From: DATJGR01 sp032124855
GTDB taxonomy: Bacteria > Pseudomonadota > Gammaproteobacteria > Pseudomonadales > Azotimanducaceae
Assembly: GCA_032124855.1 (NCBI GenBank)
Contig: JAQBCT010000148.1
Coordinates: 1 to 11,554 of the forward strand
Direction: 5' to 3'
Length of the DNA stretch: 11,554 nucleotides
Shown: one piece after another, positions 1 through 6,912 of the stretch
How the letters are laid out: every line of letters starts with the position of its first letter
How positions within the stretch are numbered: position 1 is the first letter of the stretch
Program-made: the position numbers and the translations under genes
The notes under the pieces: model-generated
Told to the model about the DNA's origin: nothing
Database searches by the model: none
The model's input: only the letters and a program-made list of their open reading frames with translations

Positions 1-1
1 G

Positions 2-733
2 CCCACGATCACCGGCGCTGCCCATGATCCTTATGCCGCGCGGGCATTGGTTTATGCGCTGCTGCTCGCGGCAGACGGCACGGTGCGGCGCAGCCAGATC
101 ATGCAGCTCCAGGCGCGGCTGCCAGCGCAACTCTCCGCCAATGTCGCCTCGATGCAGACGGCTGCACAAGACCTCGATGCCATGCAGCGCCTGACACTGA
201 TTTCCATGTCGCTGCCCGCGCTCAAAACGATGTCTGCTGCGCAGTACACGGGCTTCGTCGCCGACGTCCTGGCACTGGTGTGCGCCGATGCGCGCATCGA
301 TCTGTTCGAGTGGGTATTGCACCGCGTGCTGTTGAAATCCCTCAAACCGCATTTTGAAGGTCCCACCCGGCTGCGCGTACGCCACAACGCGCTCGGTTCT
401 GTCGCGTCGCAGATCGCAGAGATGCTGAGCGCCATCGCCTGCGCGGAAACGCGAGATCCGGCGGCGCGGCAGCATGCCTTTGCGGCCGGCATTGCCGCCA
501 TGCAGATCGATGCTGAATTGAACACATTGGACGATACCAACTTCGTACGGCTCAACGATGCATTGCGTGAACTGCGCGCAGTCGCTCCGCTGCTCAAACC
601 TCGCTTACTGAAAGGCTGCGCTGCTTGCGCGCTGGTCGACGGCATCAGCGTTGCGCAACGCGCGTTGCTGATCGGTATCGCAGCAACGCTTGATTGCCCC
701 TTACCACCGGATCTCGCGCTCGGAAATATCTGA
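2..733 (+). CDS. C-terminal part of an M48-family metallopeptidase-like protein (5' truncated by window edge)
   Basis: The reading frame is open from base 2, and the 5' end lies outside the window. The visible 243 residues are mostly helical and alanine/leucine rich. They begin with a stretch like HDPYAARALVYALLL and end with a region like LNDALRELRAVAPLLKPRLLK followed by a CAACALVDG segment. I recognise this as the cytosolic C-terminal part found in large M48-type 'Zn-dependent protease with chaperone function' proteins. The zinc-binding HExxH motif that would prove the family is not visible and should lie upstream. No membrane helix or signal is seen in this part. The stop codon is 50 bases before the ppx start on the same strand, so co-transcription is possible, although a candidate promoter lies between them. 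The family call comes from remembered similarity of the tail only; a protein of unknown function with the same tail domain is the alternative. Confidence 0.6.
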   Translation, partial: PTITGAAHDPYAARALVYALLLAADGTVRRSQIMQLQARLPAQLSANVASMQTAAQDLDAMQRLTLISMSLPALKTMSAAQYTGFVADVLALVCADARIDLFEWVLHRVLLKSLKPHFEGPTRLRVRHNALGSVASQIAEMLSAIACAETRDPAARQHAFAAGIAAMQIDAELNTLDDTNFVRLNDALRELRAVAPLLKPRLLKGCAACALVDGISVAQRALLIGIAATLDCPLPPDLALGNI

Positions 734-752
734 TCGACGCGCGCCGTGAAGT

Positions 753-758
753 TACAAT
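753..758 (+). promoter_or_regulatory. candidate -10 element (TACAAT) for ppx
   Basis: TACAAT matches the sigma-70 -10 consensus TATAAT at five of six positions. It sits 25 bases before the ppx ATG, which would give a short leader of roughly 19-20 bases. No good -35 hexamer is found 16-18 bases upstream (the sequence there is around TCTGATCG), so this is only a candidate. Confidence 0.3.
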
Positions 759-783
759 CGCGCTTTCGCTGCTCCACCCGCGC

Positions 784-2304
784 ATGGCAGAACCCTCGCA
801 CCCGCTCACGACCACCGAACCGGAGCATCAGCTCGCCGCGCTCGATCTCGGCTCGAACAGCTTTCACCTGATCGTTGCGCAGAATCACGGCGGGCGCATC
901 CAGGTGCTCGACCGCCTGAAGGAAATGGTGCGACTCGCGGCGGGGCTCGACGCCGACAACCTGCTGTCACGTGACGCCATGGATCGCGGCCTGGATTGTC
1001 TGCAACGCTTCGCGCAACGCATGGAACATCTGGGCCCCAGTCAGGTGCGGGTCGTGGGCACAAATACGCTGCGCAAAGCGCGCAATGGCTGGGAGTTCAT
1101 TTCGCGCGCCGAGAAAGCCATCGGATATCCCATCGAGATCATCTCCGGCCGCGAGGAAGCGCGCCTCATCTATCAGGGTGTCTGCTATGCCATGGGCCCC
1201 GCAGCCGAGCGCAGACTGGTGATCGACATCGGCGGTGGCAGCACCGAACTGGTGGTCGGGCACGGCTACGAATCTCAGCTGATGGACTCTCTGTACATGG
1301 GCTGCGTGTCGATGTCCGAAGCGTTCTTCGCCGACGGAGAGCTCAAGGGGCAACGCTTCGCTGCAGCAGAACTCGCAGCCCGGCAGGAGCTGGAGCCCGT
1401 GGTCGCGCTCTACCGCCGCCATGGCTGGCAGCAGGTCGTGGGCACCTCCGGCACGATCAATGCCATTCACGACGTCGCCGTCGCCATGGGAACCGCGCGC
1501 GGCGTGACGGCGGCTGCGCTCAACGACATCAGCAAAGCGATGCTGGATGCGAAATCGATCGACAACGTCAAGCTCGCCGGGCTACCCGACGATCGCAAGC
1601 CGGTATTCCCTGGCGGCGTTGCGATTCTGCGCGCCATTTTCGAGTCGTTGGGAATCGATGCGCTCACGGTGTCGAGCGGCGCGTTGCGCGAAGGCCTGTT
1701 GCAGGACCTGGTGGGCCGCGGCGCGGGCGGTGACGTGCGCGAGCGCAGCGTGGCGGACCTCGCGCGCCGCTATCACGTGGATGAATCACACGCGGCCAAT
1801 GTCGGTGAAACCGCGTTAAGCCTGCTCACCCAGGTGGCATCCGACTGGGGGCTCGAGGCGGAGGAGTCGGCGCGATTGCTGCGCTGGGGCGCTGCGCTGC
1901 ACGAGATCGGCATGGATGTTTCGCACAGCCAGTATCACAAGCACGGCCACTATCTGTTGCAGAACATCGAACTCTCCGGCTTCTCCCAGCGGGAGAAGTT
2001 ACGCGTTGCGCTGCTGGTGCGCGCCCATCGGCGCAAATTCCCTGCGTCCGAGTTCAACGTCATCACCAGCAAGGAACGCGACCGCCTGATCAGGCTCGCC
2101 GTGATGTTGCGCCTGGCGGTGGTGCTGCGCCGCAGTCGAACGGGCGCAGTGCTGCCCAGCATCCAGTTGCGCGCTGATTCAACGAGCCTGGTTGTGGCAT
2201 TCCCTGAGGGGTGGCTCGACGCGCATCCGCTGACACAACTGGACTTGCAGCAGGAAGCCGACTTTCTCGAGGAGTTGCCGATCGACCTGAGAATTGCGCA
2301 GTAG
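784..2304 (+). CDS. ppx: Exopolyphosphatase, Ppx/GppA family
   Basis: This 506-residue protein is close in length to E. coli PPX. It is predicted to remove terminal phosphate processively from inorganic polyphosphate; some family members also hydrolyse pppGpp. The actin-like ATPase fold is supported by the first phosphate-binding motif ALDLGSNSFHL (residues 19-29), by SGREEARLIY (121-130) with the putative catalytic Glu124, and by the second phosphate-binding motif VIDIGGGSTEL (146-156). The C-terminal part has an HD-like helical domain with LHEIGMDVSHSQYHKH and a following LVRAHRR segment, as in the long PPX form. The ATG at 784 is chosen because conserved sequence begins soon after it. An upstream TTG at 694 in the same frame would run into the protease gene. 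No clear Shine-Dalgarno sequence precedes the ATG. The gene converges on ppk with an 8-base gap. GppA is the main alternative name; the neighbouring ppk favours PPX. Confidence 0.93.
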   Translation: MAEPSHPLTTTEPEHQLAALDLGSNSFHLIVAQNHGGRIQVLDRLKEMVRLAAGLDADNLLSRDAMDRGLDCLQRFAQRMEHLGPSQVRVVGTNTLRKARNGWEFISRAEKAIGYPIEIISGREEARLIYQGVCYAMGPAAERRLVIDIGGGSTELVVGHGYESQLMDSLYMGCVSMSEAFFADGELKGQRFAAAELAARQELEPVVALYRRHGWQQVVGTSGTINAIHDVAVAMGTARGVTAAALNDISKAMLDAKSIDNVKLAGLPDDRKPVFPGGVAILRAIFESLGIDALTVSSGALREGLLQDLVGRGAGGDVRERSVADLARRYHVDESHAANVGETALSLLTQVASDWGLEAEESARLLRWGAALHEIGMDVSHSQYHKHGHYLLQNIELSGFSQREKLRVALLVRAHRRKFPASEFNVITSKERDRLIRLAVMLRLAVVLRRSRTGAVLPSIQLRADSTSLVVAFPEGWLDAHPLTQLDLQQEADFLEELPIDLRIAQ

Positions 2305-2312
2305 CTGCCTGA

Positions 2313-4397
2313 TCAACCCGCCATCGATTCCAGCAACTCCCGCTGGGCATCGTGGCGCACTCCGATCCCCGCGCGCAGACGTTTGTACGTCCCATCACTG
2401 TTCATCAGCCAGCTTTGCGAATTATCCGCCAGGTAAAGGTCGAACGACTCATTGAGCACCCGGCGCCGCGTGCGCTGATCTTCGATCGGGAACGCAGTTT
2501 CCACGCGACTGAAGAAGTTGCGTCCCATCCAGTCGGCGCTCGACAGATACAACTTCGGCGCGCCACCGTTCTCGAAGTAGTACACCCGTGTGTGTTCGAG
2601 AAAACGGCCGATCACGGAACGCACCTGGATGTTCTCCGATACGCCTTCGATCCCGGGACGCAGGGCGCACATACCCCGCACGATCAGATCGATCTTCACG
2701 CCGGCCTGAGACGCCCGATACAGCGCCTCGATCACCTGCGGGTCGATCAGCGCATTCATCTTCGCCATGATCCGCGCGGGTTCACCGCGACTGGCGCGAT
2801 CGGCTTCGGCCGCGATCAGTTCGAGTGTCGTTCGGTGCAGCGTGAAAGGAGACTGCAACAGTTTTTTCAGCCGGCCAGGGCGTCCCATGGCGGTGAGTTG
2901 CTGAAACAGTTTCTGCACATCGCTGCCGACGGCCTTGTCGCAGGTGAACAAACCGAAATCCGTATAGGCGCGCGCGGTGCGTGCGTGATAGTTGCCGGTG
3001 CCCAGATGCACGTAGCGGCGCAACGCACCATCCTCGCGCCGGATCACCATGCTCAGCTTCGCGTGGGTCTTGTGGCCCACCACCCCGTACACCACCTGTG
3101 CGCCGGCAGTTTGCAGCTGGGTGGCCAGATCAATGTTTGCGGCCTCATCGAAGCGCGCGCGCAATTCGATGACAACGAGCACATCCTTGCCAGCTGCCGC
3201 TGCAGCGATGAGTGCATTCACGACGGCTGAATCGATACCGGTTCGATACAGCGTCTGTCGGATCGACAACACATCCGGATCGGTGGCCGCCTGGCGAAGA
3301 AAGTCGACTACGGGAGCAAACGATTGGAAGGGATGGTGCAGCAGCACATCACCCTTGCGGATCACCTCGAACAGGCTCTTGCTGCGCTTCAACCGCCCCG
3401 GCAGGCCCGGAACGAAGCCGGGATATTTCAGGTCGGGTCGGTCCACCACATCCGACAATGCCGACAACCGATTCAGGTTCACAGGACCGTGACATAGATA
3501 GACATCGTTCTGCGTCAGTCCGAATTCGGCCATCAGAAAAGTCGTGATCTCAGCCGGCACGTCGGCGGCGATCTCCAGCCGCACTTCGTCGCCGAAGCGG
3601 CGCGCGGGCAGCTCGCCCTTTAGCGCGCGCAACAGGTCGTCCACCTCTTCGTCGTCCACGAACAGATCGCTGTTGCGTGTGACGCGAAACTGAAAGCAAC
3701 CCGTCACTGACATCCCGGGAAACAGATCACCGATGTTGGCGTGCACGATTGATGAGAGAAAGACGAAATCGAATGGCGCCTGCGCGACGCCGTCAGGCAA
3801 TCGCACGAGGCGCTGCAGCGACCGCGGCGCCTGCACGATCGCCTTGCCGCTGGCGCGACCGAATGCATCTTTGCCTTCCAGCGTGACGATGAAACACAAA
3901 CCCTTGTTCAGCACCTTGGGAAACGGATGCGCCGGATCGAGACCCACCGGCGTGAGGATCGGTGCCACGTCGTGCGCGAAGTAGCGACGCAGCCACTGGG
4001 CCTGCTTCGGGTTCCAGCGATCGCGCGCGACGAAGCGGATGCCTTCCAGATCCAGCCGCGGCAGCAACAGTTCGTTGAGCACGCGATATTGTTCGTCAAG
4101 CAGCTCATGCGCGATACCGGCGACGGCGCGCAATTGCTCGGCCGCCGACAGTTGGTCGGGCCCCCACTGGGTGCCTCCCAGCGCCTGCTGCTGAATGAGC
4201 CCGGACACGCGTATTTCGAAGAACTCGTCGAGATTCGAATTGGAAATGCACAGAAAGCCCAGCCGCTCCAGCAACGGCACGGCATCGTCTGTCGCCAGTT
4301 CGAGCACGCGGCGATTGAATGCCAGCTGTGCCAGCTCGCGGTTGAAATACAGCTCGGGCGCGGTCAGGTCAGTTAATGGCATGGTAGCGGGGCGCAT
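2313..4397 (-). CDS. ppk: Polyphosphate kinase 1 (PPK1)
   Basis: The enzyme reversibly transfers the gamma phosphate of ATP to inorganic polyphosphate. The 694 residues span the usual PPK1 layout: N-terminal domain (LYFNRELAQLAFNRRVLE near 16-33, NLDEFFEIRVSG near 55-66), head domain, and two phospholipase-D-like catalytic domains. Key residues are all present, displaced by ten relative to E. coli numbering. They are Arg385 in SIRQTLYR, Arg415 in ELRARFDEA, the phosphorylated histidine His445 in HKTHAKL, His464 in YVHLGTGNY and His602 in RFLEHTRVYYFENGG. The C-terminal SSADWMGRNFFSRVE motif is also typical. Two starts are possible: ATG 4397 (used here) and ATG 4382, which begins MPLTDLTAPELYF. 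Neither has a well-placed Shine-Dalgarno sequence. The gene is convergent with ppx and divergent from cmoA, so it is probably transcribed alone. Confidence 0.97.
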   Translation of the reverse strand: MRPATMPLTDLTAPELYFNRELAQLAFNRRVLELATDDAVPLLERLGFLCISNSNLDEFFEIRVSGLIQQQALGGTQWGPDQLSAAEQLRAVAGIAHELLDEQYRVLNELLLPRLDLEGIRFVARDRWNPKQAQWLRRYFAHDVAPILTPVGLDPAHPFPKVLNKGLCFIVTLEGKDAFGRASGKAIVQAPRSLQRLVRLPDGVAQAPFDFVFLSSIVHANIGDLFPGMSVTGCFQFRVTRNSDLFVDDEEVDDLLRALKGELPARRFGDEVRLEIAADVPAEITTFLMAEFGLTQNDVYLCHGPVNLNRLSALSDVVDRPDLKYPGFVPGLPGRLKRSKSLFEVIRKGDVLLHHPFQSFAPVVDFLRQAATDPDVLSIRQTLYRTGIDSAVVNALIAAAAAGKDVLVVIELRARFDEAANIDLATQLQTAGAQVVYGVVGHKTHAKLSMVIRREDGALRRYVHLGTGNYHARTARAYTDFGLFTCDKAVGSDVQKLFQQLTAMGRPGRLKKLLQSPFTLHRTTLELIAAEADRASRGEPARIMAKMNALIDPQVIEALYRASQAGVKIDLIVRGMCALRPGIEGVSENIQVRSVIGRFLEHTRVYYFENGGAPKLYLSSADWMGRNFFSRVETAFPIEDQRTRRRVLNESFDLYLADNSQSWLMNSDGTYKRLRAGIGVRHDAQRELLESMAG

Positions 4398-4475
4398 CCT
4401 ACTGCGGCATTCCGGAGGCGTTGCAACGTGCGGGGCAGCTTATCATGGCGCCACTGTACTAGCCGAAGCTGAACC
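4398..4475. promoter_or_regulatory. Divergent ppk/cmoA intergenic region with a 10-base palindrome
   Basis: This 78-base gap separates the divergent ppk and cmoA start codons and must hold whatever promoters drive both. It contains a perfect 10-base palindrome, CGTTGCAACG, at 4419-4428. TATCAT at 4441-4446 looks like a -10 box for cmoA, but the only reasonable -35 (TTGCAA, 4421-4426) is 14 bases away, which is too close. On the minus strand TGATAA is a weak -10 candidate for ppk. I cannot fix either promoter from the sequence. Confidence 0.35.
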
Positions 4476-5189
4476 ATGCGCGACGAGGTGTACCGCAACC
4501 CCCACGACCATATCGTGGATTTTGTCTTTGATGAATCCGTGGTTGCCGTATTTCCGGACATGATCCGGCGTTCGGTGCCCGGCTACGAAGCCGTCGTTCC
4601 ATTGACGGGGCTCATGGCGGCGCGGCATATGCGCGCCGGCGCGCGCTGCTACGACCTGGGTTGTTCCCTGGGCGCCACCGCGCTTGCCATCCTGCGACAA
4701 CTTGAACAACCGGATTGCCGGATCATCGCGGTGGATAACTCCGAGGCAATGCTCAATCGCGCGCGTGAGATTCACCACGCGGAGCCACGCATCGAGTGGC
4801 GGTTGGCGGATCTGCGCGAGGTGGCGATCGAAGCGGCCCACGCAGTGGTGATGAACTACACACTGCAATTCGTGCCGCCCGGTGATCGCCTGGCGCTGCT
4901 TTCACGCATCCGTGCCGGCCTGACGAACGATGGTGTGCTCATCGTCTCGGAGAAGGTGACGAGCGAGGATGCGCGACGGCAGGCTTACGACGAGGCGGTG
5001 CATCTCGCCTACAAACGCGCCAACGGCTACAGCCATCTCGAAGTGGCGCAGAAACGCTCCGCACTGGACAACGTGCTGATTCCGGACACGGTCGCGACCC
5101 ACGTCGCGCGCCTGAAAGAGGCTGGCTTCAGCCGTGTCCACACCTGGTTCCGTTGCCTGAACTGGGCGTCATTCGTGGCGCTGCCGTGA
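4476..5189 (+). CDS. cmoA: Carboxy-S-adenosyl-L-methionine synthase CmoA
   Basis: CmoA converts S-adenosylmethionine and prephenate to carboxy-SAM, the carboxymethyl donor for tRNA wobble-uridine modification. The 237 residues form one Rossmann-fold methyltransferase-like domain, close to the usual length of about 245. Diagnostic segments are VFPDMIRRSVPGY (25-37), the cofactor loop YDLGCSLGA (59-67), the acidic loop AVDNSEAML (85-93), NYTLQFV (127-133), VSEK (157-160) and KRANGYSHLEVAQKRS (180-195). These match the E. coli enzyme closely and distinguish it from ordinary methyltransferases. The ATG at 4476 fits the family start; no strong Shine-Dalgarno sequence is seen. The stop overlaps the GTG start of cmoB in a GTGA junction, so the two genes are translationally coupled and form one operon. 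Confidence 0.97.
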   Translation: MRDEVYRNPHDHIVDFVFDESVVAVFPDMIRRSVPGYEAVVPLTGLMAARHMRAGARCYDLGCSLGATALAILRQLEQPDCRIIAVDNSEAMLNRAREIHHAEPRIEWRLADLREVAIEAAHAVVMNYTLQFVPPGDRLALLSRIRAGLTNDGVLIVSEKVTSEDARRQAYDEAVHLAYKRANGYSHLEVAQKRSALDNVLIPDTVATHVARLKEAGFSRVHTWFRCLNWASFVALP

Positions 5190-6163
5190 CGAATGAGCCC
5201 GCATGGCGCCAGACGTGGGCGAGCGCGTTCTCGGAATTGCGGCGCTGGCGTTCGCTAACGGCACTGCTGGAGCGCAACCTGACGCGGCATGGCGACGCCG
5301 CGCGCTGGCACGCGATCCTGGCCGGCCTGCCGCTGCTGCCGGCAGGGCCTGTCGAACTGGGTCCGACCGTCGGGGTGGGCCGGGGAATCGAGATTTCAGC
5401 TGCACAACATGCGGCGTTGCACCGCGCCCTGATGGCGCTGGTTCCGTGGCGTAAGGGCCCATTCGAGCTGTACGGAGTTACCATCGACGCGGAATGGCGC
5501 AGCGACTGGAAATGGTGTCGCCTCGCTCCGCACGTCGCCCCCCTGACAGATCGTCTGGTGCTGGACGTCGGCTGCGGCAATGGCTACTTCGGCTGGCGCC
5601 TGCTGGAGGCAGGGGCGCGGTCCGTGATCGGGGTCGACCCAACCGTACTGTTCGTCAACCAACATCATGCCGTGCTGCACTATGTTGCCGCAGCACGCCC
5701 GCCGCTGCGCAATGCTGTATTGCCAGCGCGGCTCGAAGATCTCCCGGCGGGTCAGGGCGAATTCGACACGGTCATGTCCATGGGCGTGCTGTATCACCGC
5801 AGGGACCCCTTACAACACCTCGCCGCCCTGCACGCTCATCTGCGTGCCGGCGGCGAGCTGGTGCTCGAATCGCTGGTTGCGCTGGATGAGTCGATCGACG
5901 TACTCGTGCCACCGCAACGCTATGCACGCATGCGCAACGTCTGGCAGATTCCATCGTGCAGCACGCTGGTGCGCTGGCTCGAGGCAACAGGCTTTCGCAG
6001 CGTGCGCTGCGTGGATAGCACACCCACCACCACCGATGAACAACGCAGCACGGCCTGGATGCCGCTGCAGTCCCTGGCTGACGCGCTCGATCCCGCTGAT
6101 AAACTGCTCACCATCGAGGGCCTGCCGGCGCCCGTGCGCAGCATCGTGATCGCGGAGAAATGA
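5186..6163 (+). CDS. cmoB: tRNA U34 carboxymethyltransferase CmoB
   Basis: CmoB transfers the carboxymethyl group of carboxy-SAM to 5-hydroxyuridine at position 34 of certain tRNAs, giving cmo5U and widening wobble decoding. From the GTG at 5186 the protein is 325 residues, against 323 in E. coli. A helical N-terminal domain of about 85 residues precedes the methyltransferase domain. Strong signatures are VPWRKGPFELYGV (86-98) with Lys90, DAEWRSDWKW (101-110), LDVGCGNGYFGWRLL (126-140), VDPTVLF (150-156), MSMGVLYHRR (197-206) with Tyr203, and the C-terminal EGLPAPVRSIVIA with Arg318. Lys90, Tyr203 and Arg318 correspond to the E. coli carboxy-SAM-binding residues Lys91, Tyr200 and Arg315. A TTG at 5153 would add 11 unconserved residues inside cmoA. 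The GTG sharing four bases with the cmoA stop is preferred. Confidence 0.96.
   Translation: MTNEPAWRQTWASAFSELRRWRSLTALLERNLTRHGDAARWHAILAGLPLLPAGPVELGPTVGVGRGIEISAAQHAALHRALMALVPWRKGPFELYGVTIDAEWRSDWKWCRLAPHVAPLTDRLVLDVGCGNGYFGWRLLEAGARSVIGVDPTVLFVNQHHAVLHYVAAARPPLRNAVLPARLEDLPAGQGEFDTVMSMGVLYHRRDPLQHLAALHAHLRAGGELVLESLVALDESIDVLVPPQRYARMRNVWQIPSCSTLVRWLEATGFRSVRCVDSTPTTTDEQRSTAWMPLQSLADALDPADKLLTIEGLPAPVRSIVIAEK
6154..6157 (+). promoter_or_regulatory. Ribosome binding site deciding the start of the gene after cmoB
   Basis: GGAG lies inside the last codons of cmoB. It is 8 bases before the ATG at 6166 but only 2 bases before the ATG at 6160, so the 6166 start is favoured. Confidence 0.55.
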
Positions 6164-6165
6164 CC

Positions 6166-6564
6166 ATGGCCAATTTATTGGGAATGCCCGGGTACCGGTT
6201 CCGGTTTCGCGGCCGACTGGCGACCCTTGCCGCCATCGTTACCTGCTTTCGAGACAACCCGGGCGTGGGGCTGCATCCGGGGCAGATCGCACGCCACACC
6301 GGCATGAGCATCGCCGGCGTGATTGAACGGCTGGATGCGACGCCCGAGCTCTTCGTGAAACTGCCCAAACGCGATGATCTGACGCGCTATCGATTGACAT
6401 CGACGACCGCGGCACGCAATGAGCAGGAAACCGAAGCCATGTTGCAGGGGCTGGCGCGAAGCGAATCGTTGACCTTGTATGCGATCGTGGTGATCGTGGT
6501 TGCGCTCACAACGCTGGTCCTGGTCAGCGCATTTCCGCTCGCGACGATGTTCGCAGGGAGGTAG
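6166..6564 (+). CDS. Unrecognised 132-residue protein: winged-helix-like domain plus C-terminal membrane helix
   Basis: I do not recognise a named family. The protein begins MANLLGMPGYRFRFRGRLA. Residues about 17-78 read like a winged helix-turn-helix. LATLAAIVTCFRDNPG looks like a first helix, LHPGQIARHTGMSIAGVIERLDA like the helix-turn-helix, and LFVKLPKRDDLTRYRLTS like the beta wing. A charged, polar linker (about 82-98) leads to one hydrophobic segment (about 101-125, LTLYAIVVIVVALTTLVLVS) that ends near the C-terminus. This suggests a tail-anchored membrane protein with a cytosolic DNA- or protein-binding head. An ATG at 6160 overlapping the cmoB stop (ATGA) is an alternative giving 134 residues. 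With a 2-base gap after cmoB it is almost certainly in the cmoAB operon. It could be a regulator, or the winged helix could mediate protein contacts; the sequence does not decide. Confidence 0.75.
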   Translation: MANLLGMPGYRFRFRGRLATLAAIVTCFRDNPGVGLHPGQIARHTGMSIAGVIERLDATPELFVKLPKRDDLTRYRLTSTTAARNEQETEAMLQGLARSESLTLYAIVVIVVALTTLVLVSAFPLATMFAGR

Positions 6565-6616
6565 TGTCCAACAGGTTCCTGACATTTCTGAGGCCGCGTG
6601 CTTGGACATCAGGAAC
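6565..6616. repeat. Two interleaved perfect inverted repeats
   Basis: TGTCCAA (6565-6571) is the exact inverse complement of TTGGACA (6602-6608). GTTCCTGA (6575-6582) is the exact inverse complement of TCAGGAAC (6609-6616). The order is A-B-A'-B', so the stems cannot nest: they are alternatives, form a pseudoknot-like pairing, or are double-stranded binding sites. The block starts on the base after the TAG of the preceding gene. It could also be the decayed end of an insertion sequence, because TGT...ACA ends are common there. I cannot assign it to a family. Confidence 0.5.
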
Positions 6617-6912
6617 GCCGGTGCCTTCGCCGGGTGGGTGACGGAACGCGCGTCGAACATGGCTTCCAGCGGGACCGCATGCGACGCGATTAGTGGTACG
6701 CCGAGACAGCAGTCGGCAACGAGCGCGGTGTTGACATAGAAGTCACCAATTCTCGTCGCTTCATGTAGCGCGAACAAATCGACGGGCGATTCGAGGACGT
6801 TACAAGCAAGGACTTGGCGGGCTATCGACGCTGCCACTTGTGGTCAGCGGGTAGAGATGGCGGCTCGCGGGGTCCAAGATCATCCGTCGTGTAAGCGCGG
6901 GGCTACCGGCCG
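6565..6912. other. 348-base gene-poor junction between the cmo operon and the sugar cluster
   Basis: No convincing intact gene is seen. The left 52 bases carry interleaved inverted repeats (separate entry). On the minus strand a frame is open from a GTG at 6837 leftwards through the whole junction, and reads roughly 90 residues including VDLFALHEATRIGDFYVNTA and GVPLIASHAVPLEAMFD. Its codons are GC-rich at third positions and look coding-like, but I cannot match it to a family. It continues open into an antisense shadow of the preceding gene, so it may be a decayed fragment. Near the right end, GGGCTA (6900-6905) and TAGCCC (6914-6919) could form a 6-base stem over the rfbA stop codon. No T-run follows on the minus strand, so it is not a convincing intrinsic terminator. 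Confidence 0.5.

Noticed and set aside
694..783. Upstream TTG start for ppx adding 30 residues
   Set aside because: It would overlap the preceding gene, and the added residues are not part of the Ppx/GppA family.
52..888. 278-codon minus-strand open frame opposite the protease tail and ppx start
   Set aside because: Arg/Ser/Ala-rich shadow of GC-rich coding DNA, antisense to two recognisable proteins and with no family features of its own.
2352..3230. 292-codon plus-strand open frame opposite ppk
   Set aside because: Fully antisense to conserved catalytic parts of ppk; His/Gln/Arg-rich composition typical of a shadow frame.
4421..4446. Sigma-70 promoter TTGCAA...TATCAT for cmoA
   Set aside because: The spacer is 14 bases, outside the 16-18 range, so it is not called as a promoter.
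5153..5185. TTG start for cmoB adding 11 residues inside cmoA
   Set aside because: The GTG at 5186 gives the family length and a standard 4-base stop-start overlap.
6175..6837. A 220-codon minus-strand gene spanning the junction and the winged-helix gene
   Set aside because: More than half is antisense to a better-supported gene with its own ribosome site; only the junction part is kept, as a possible remnant.
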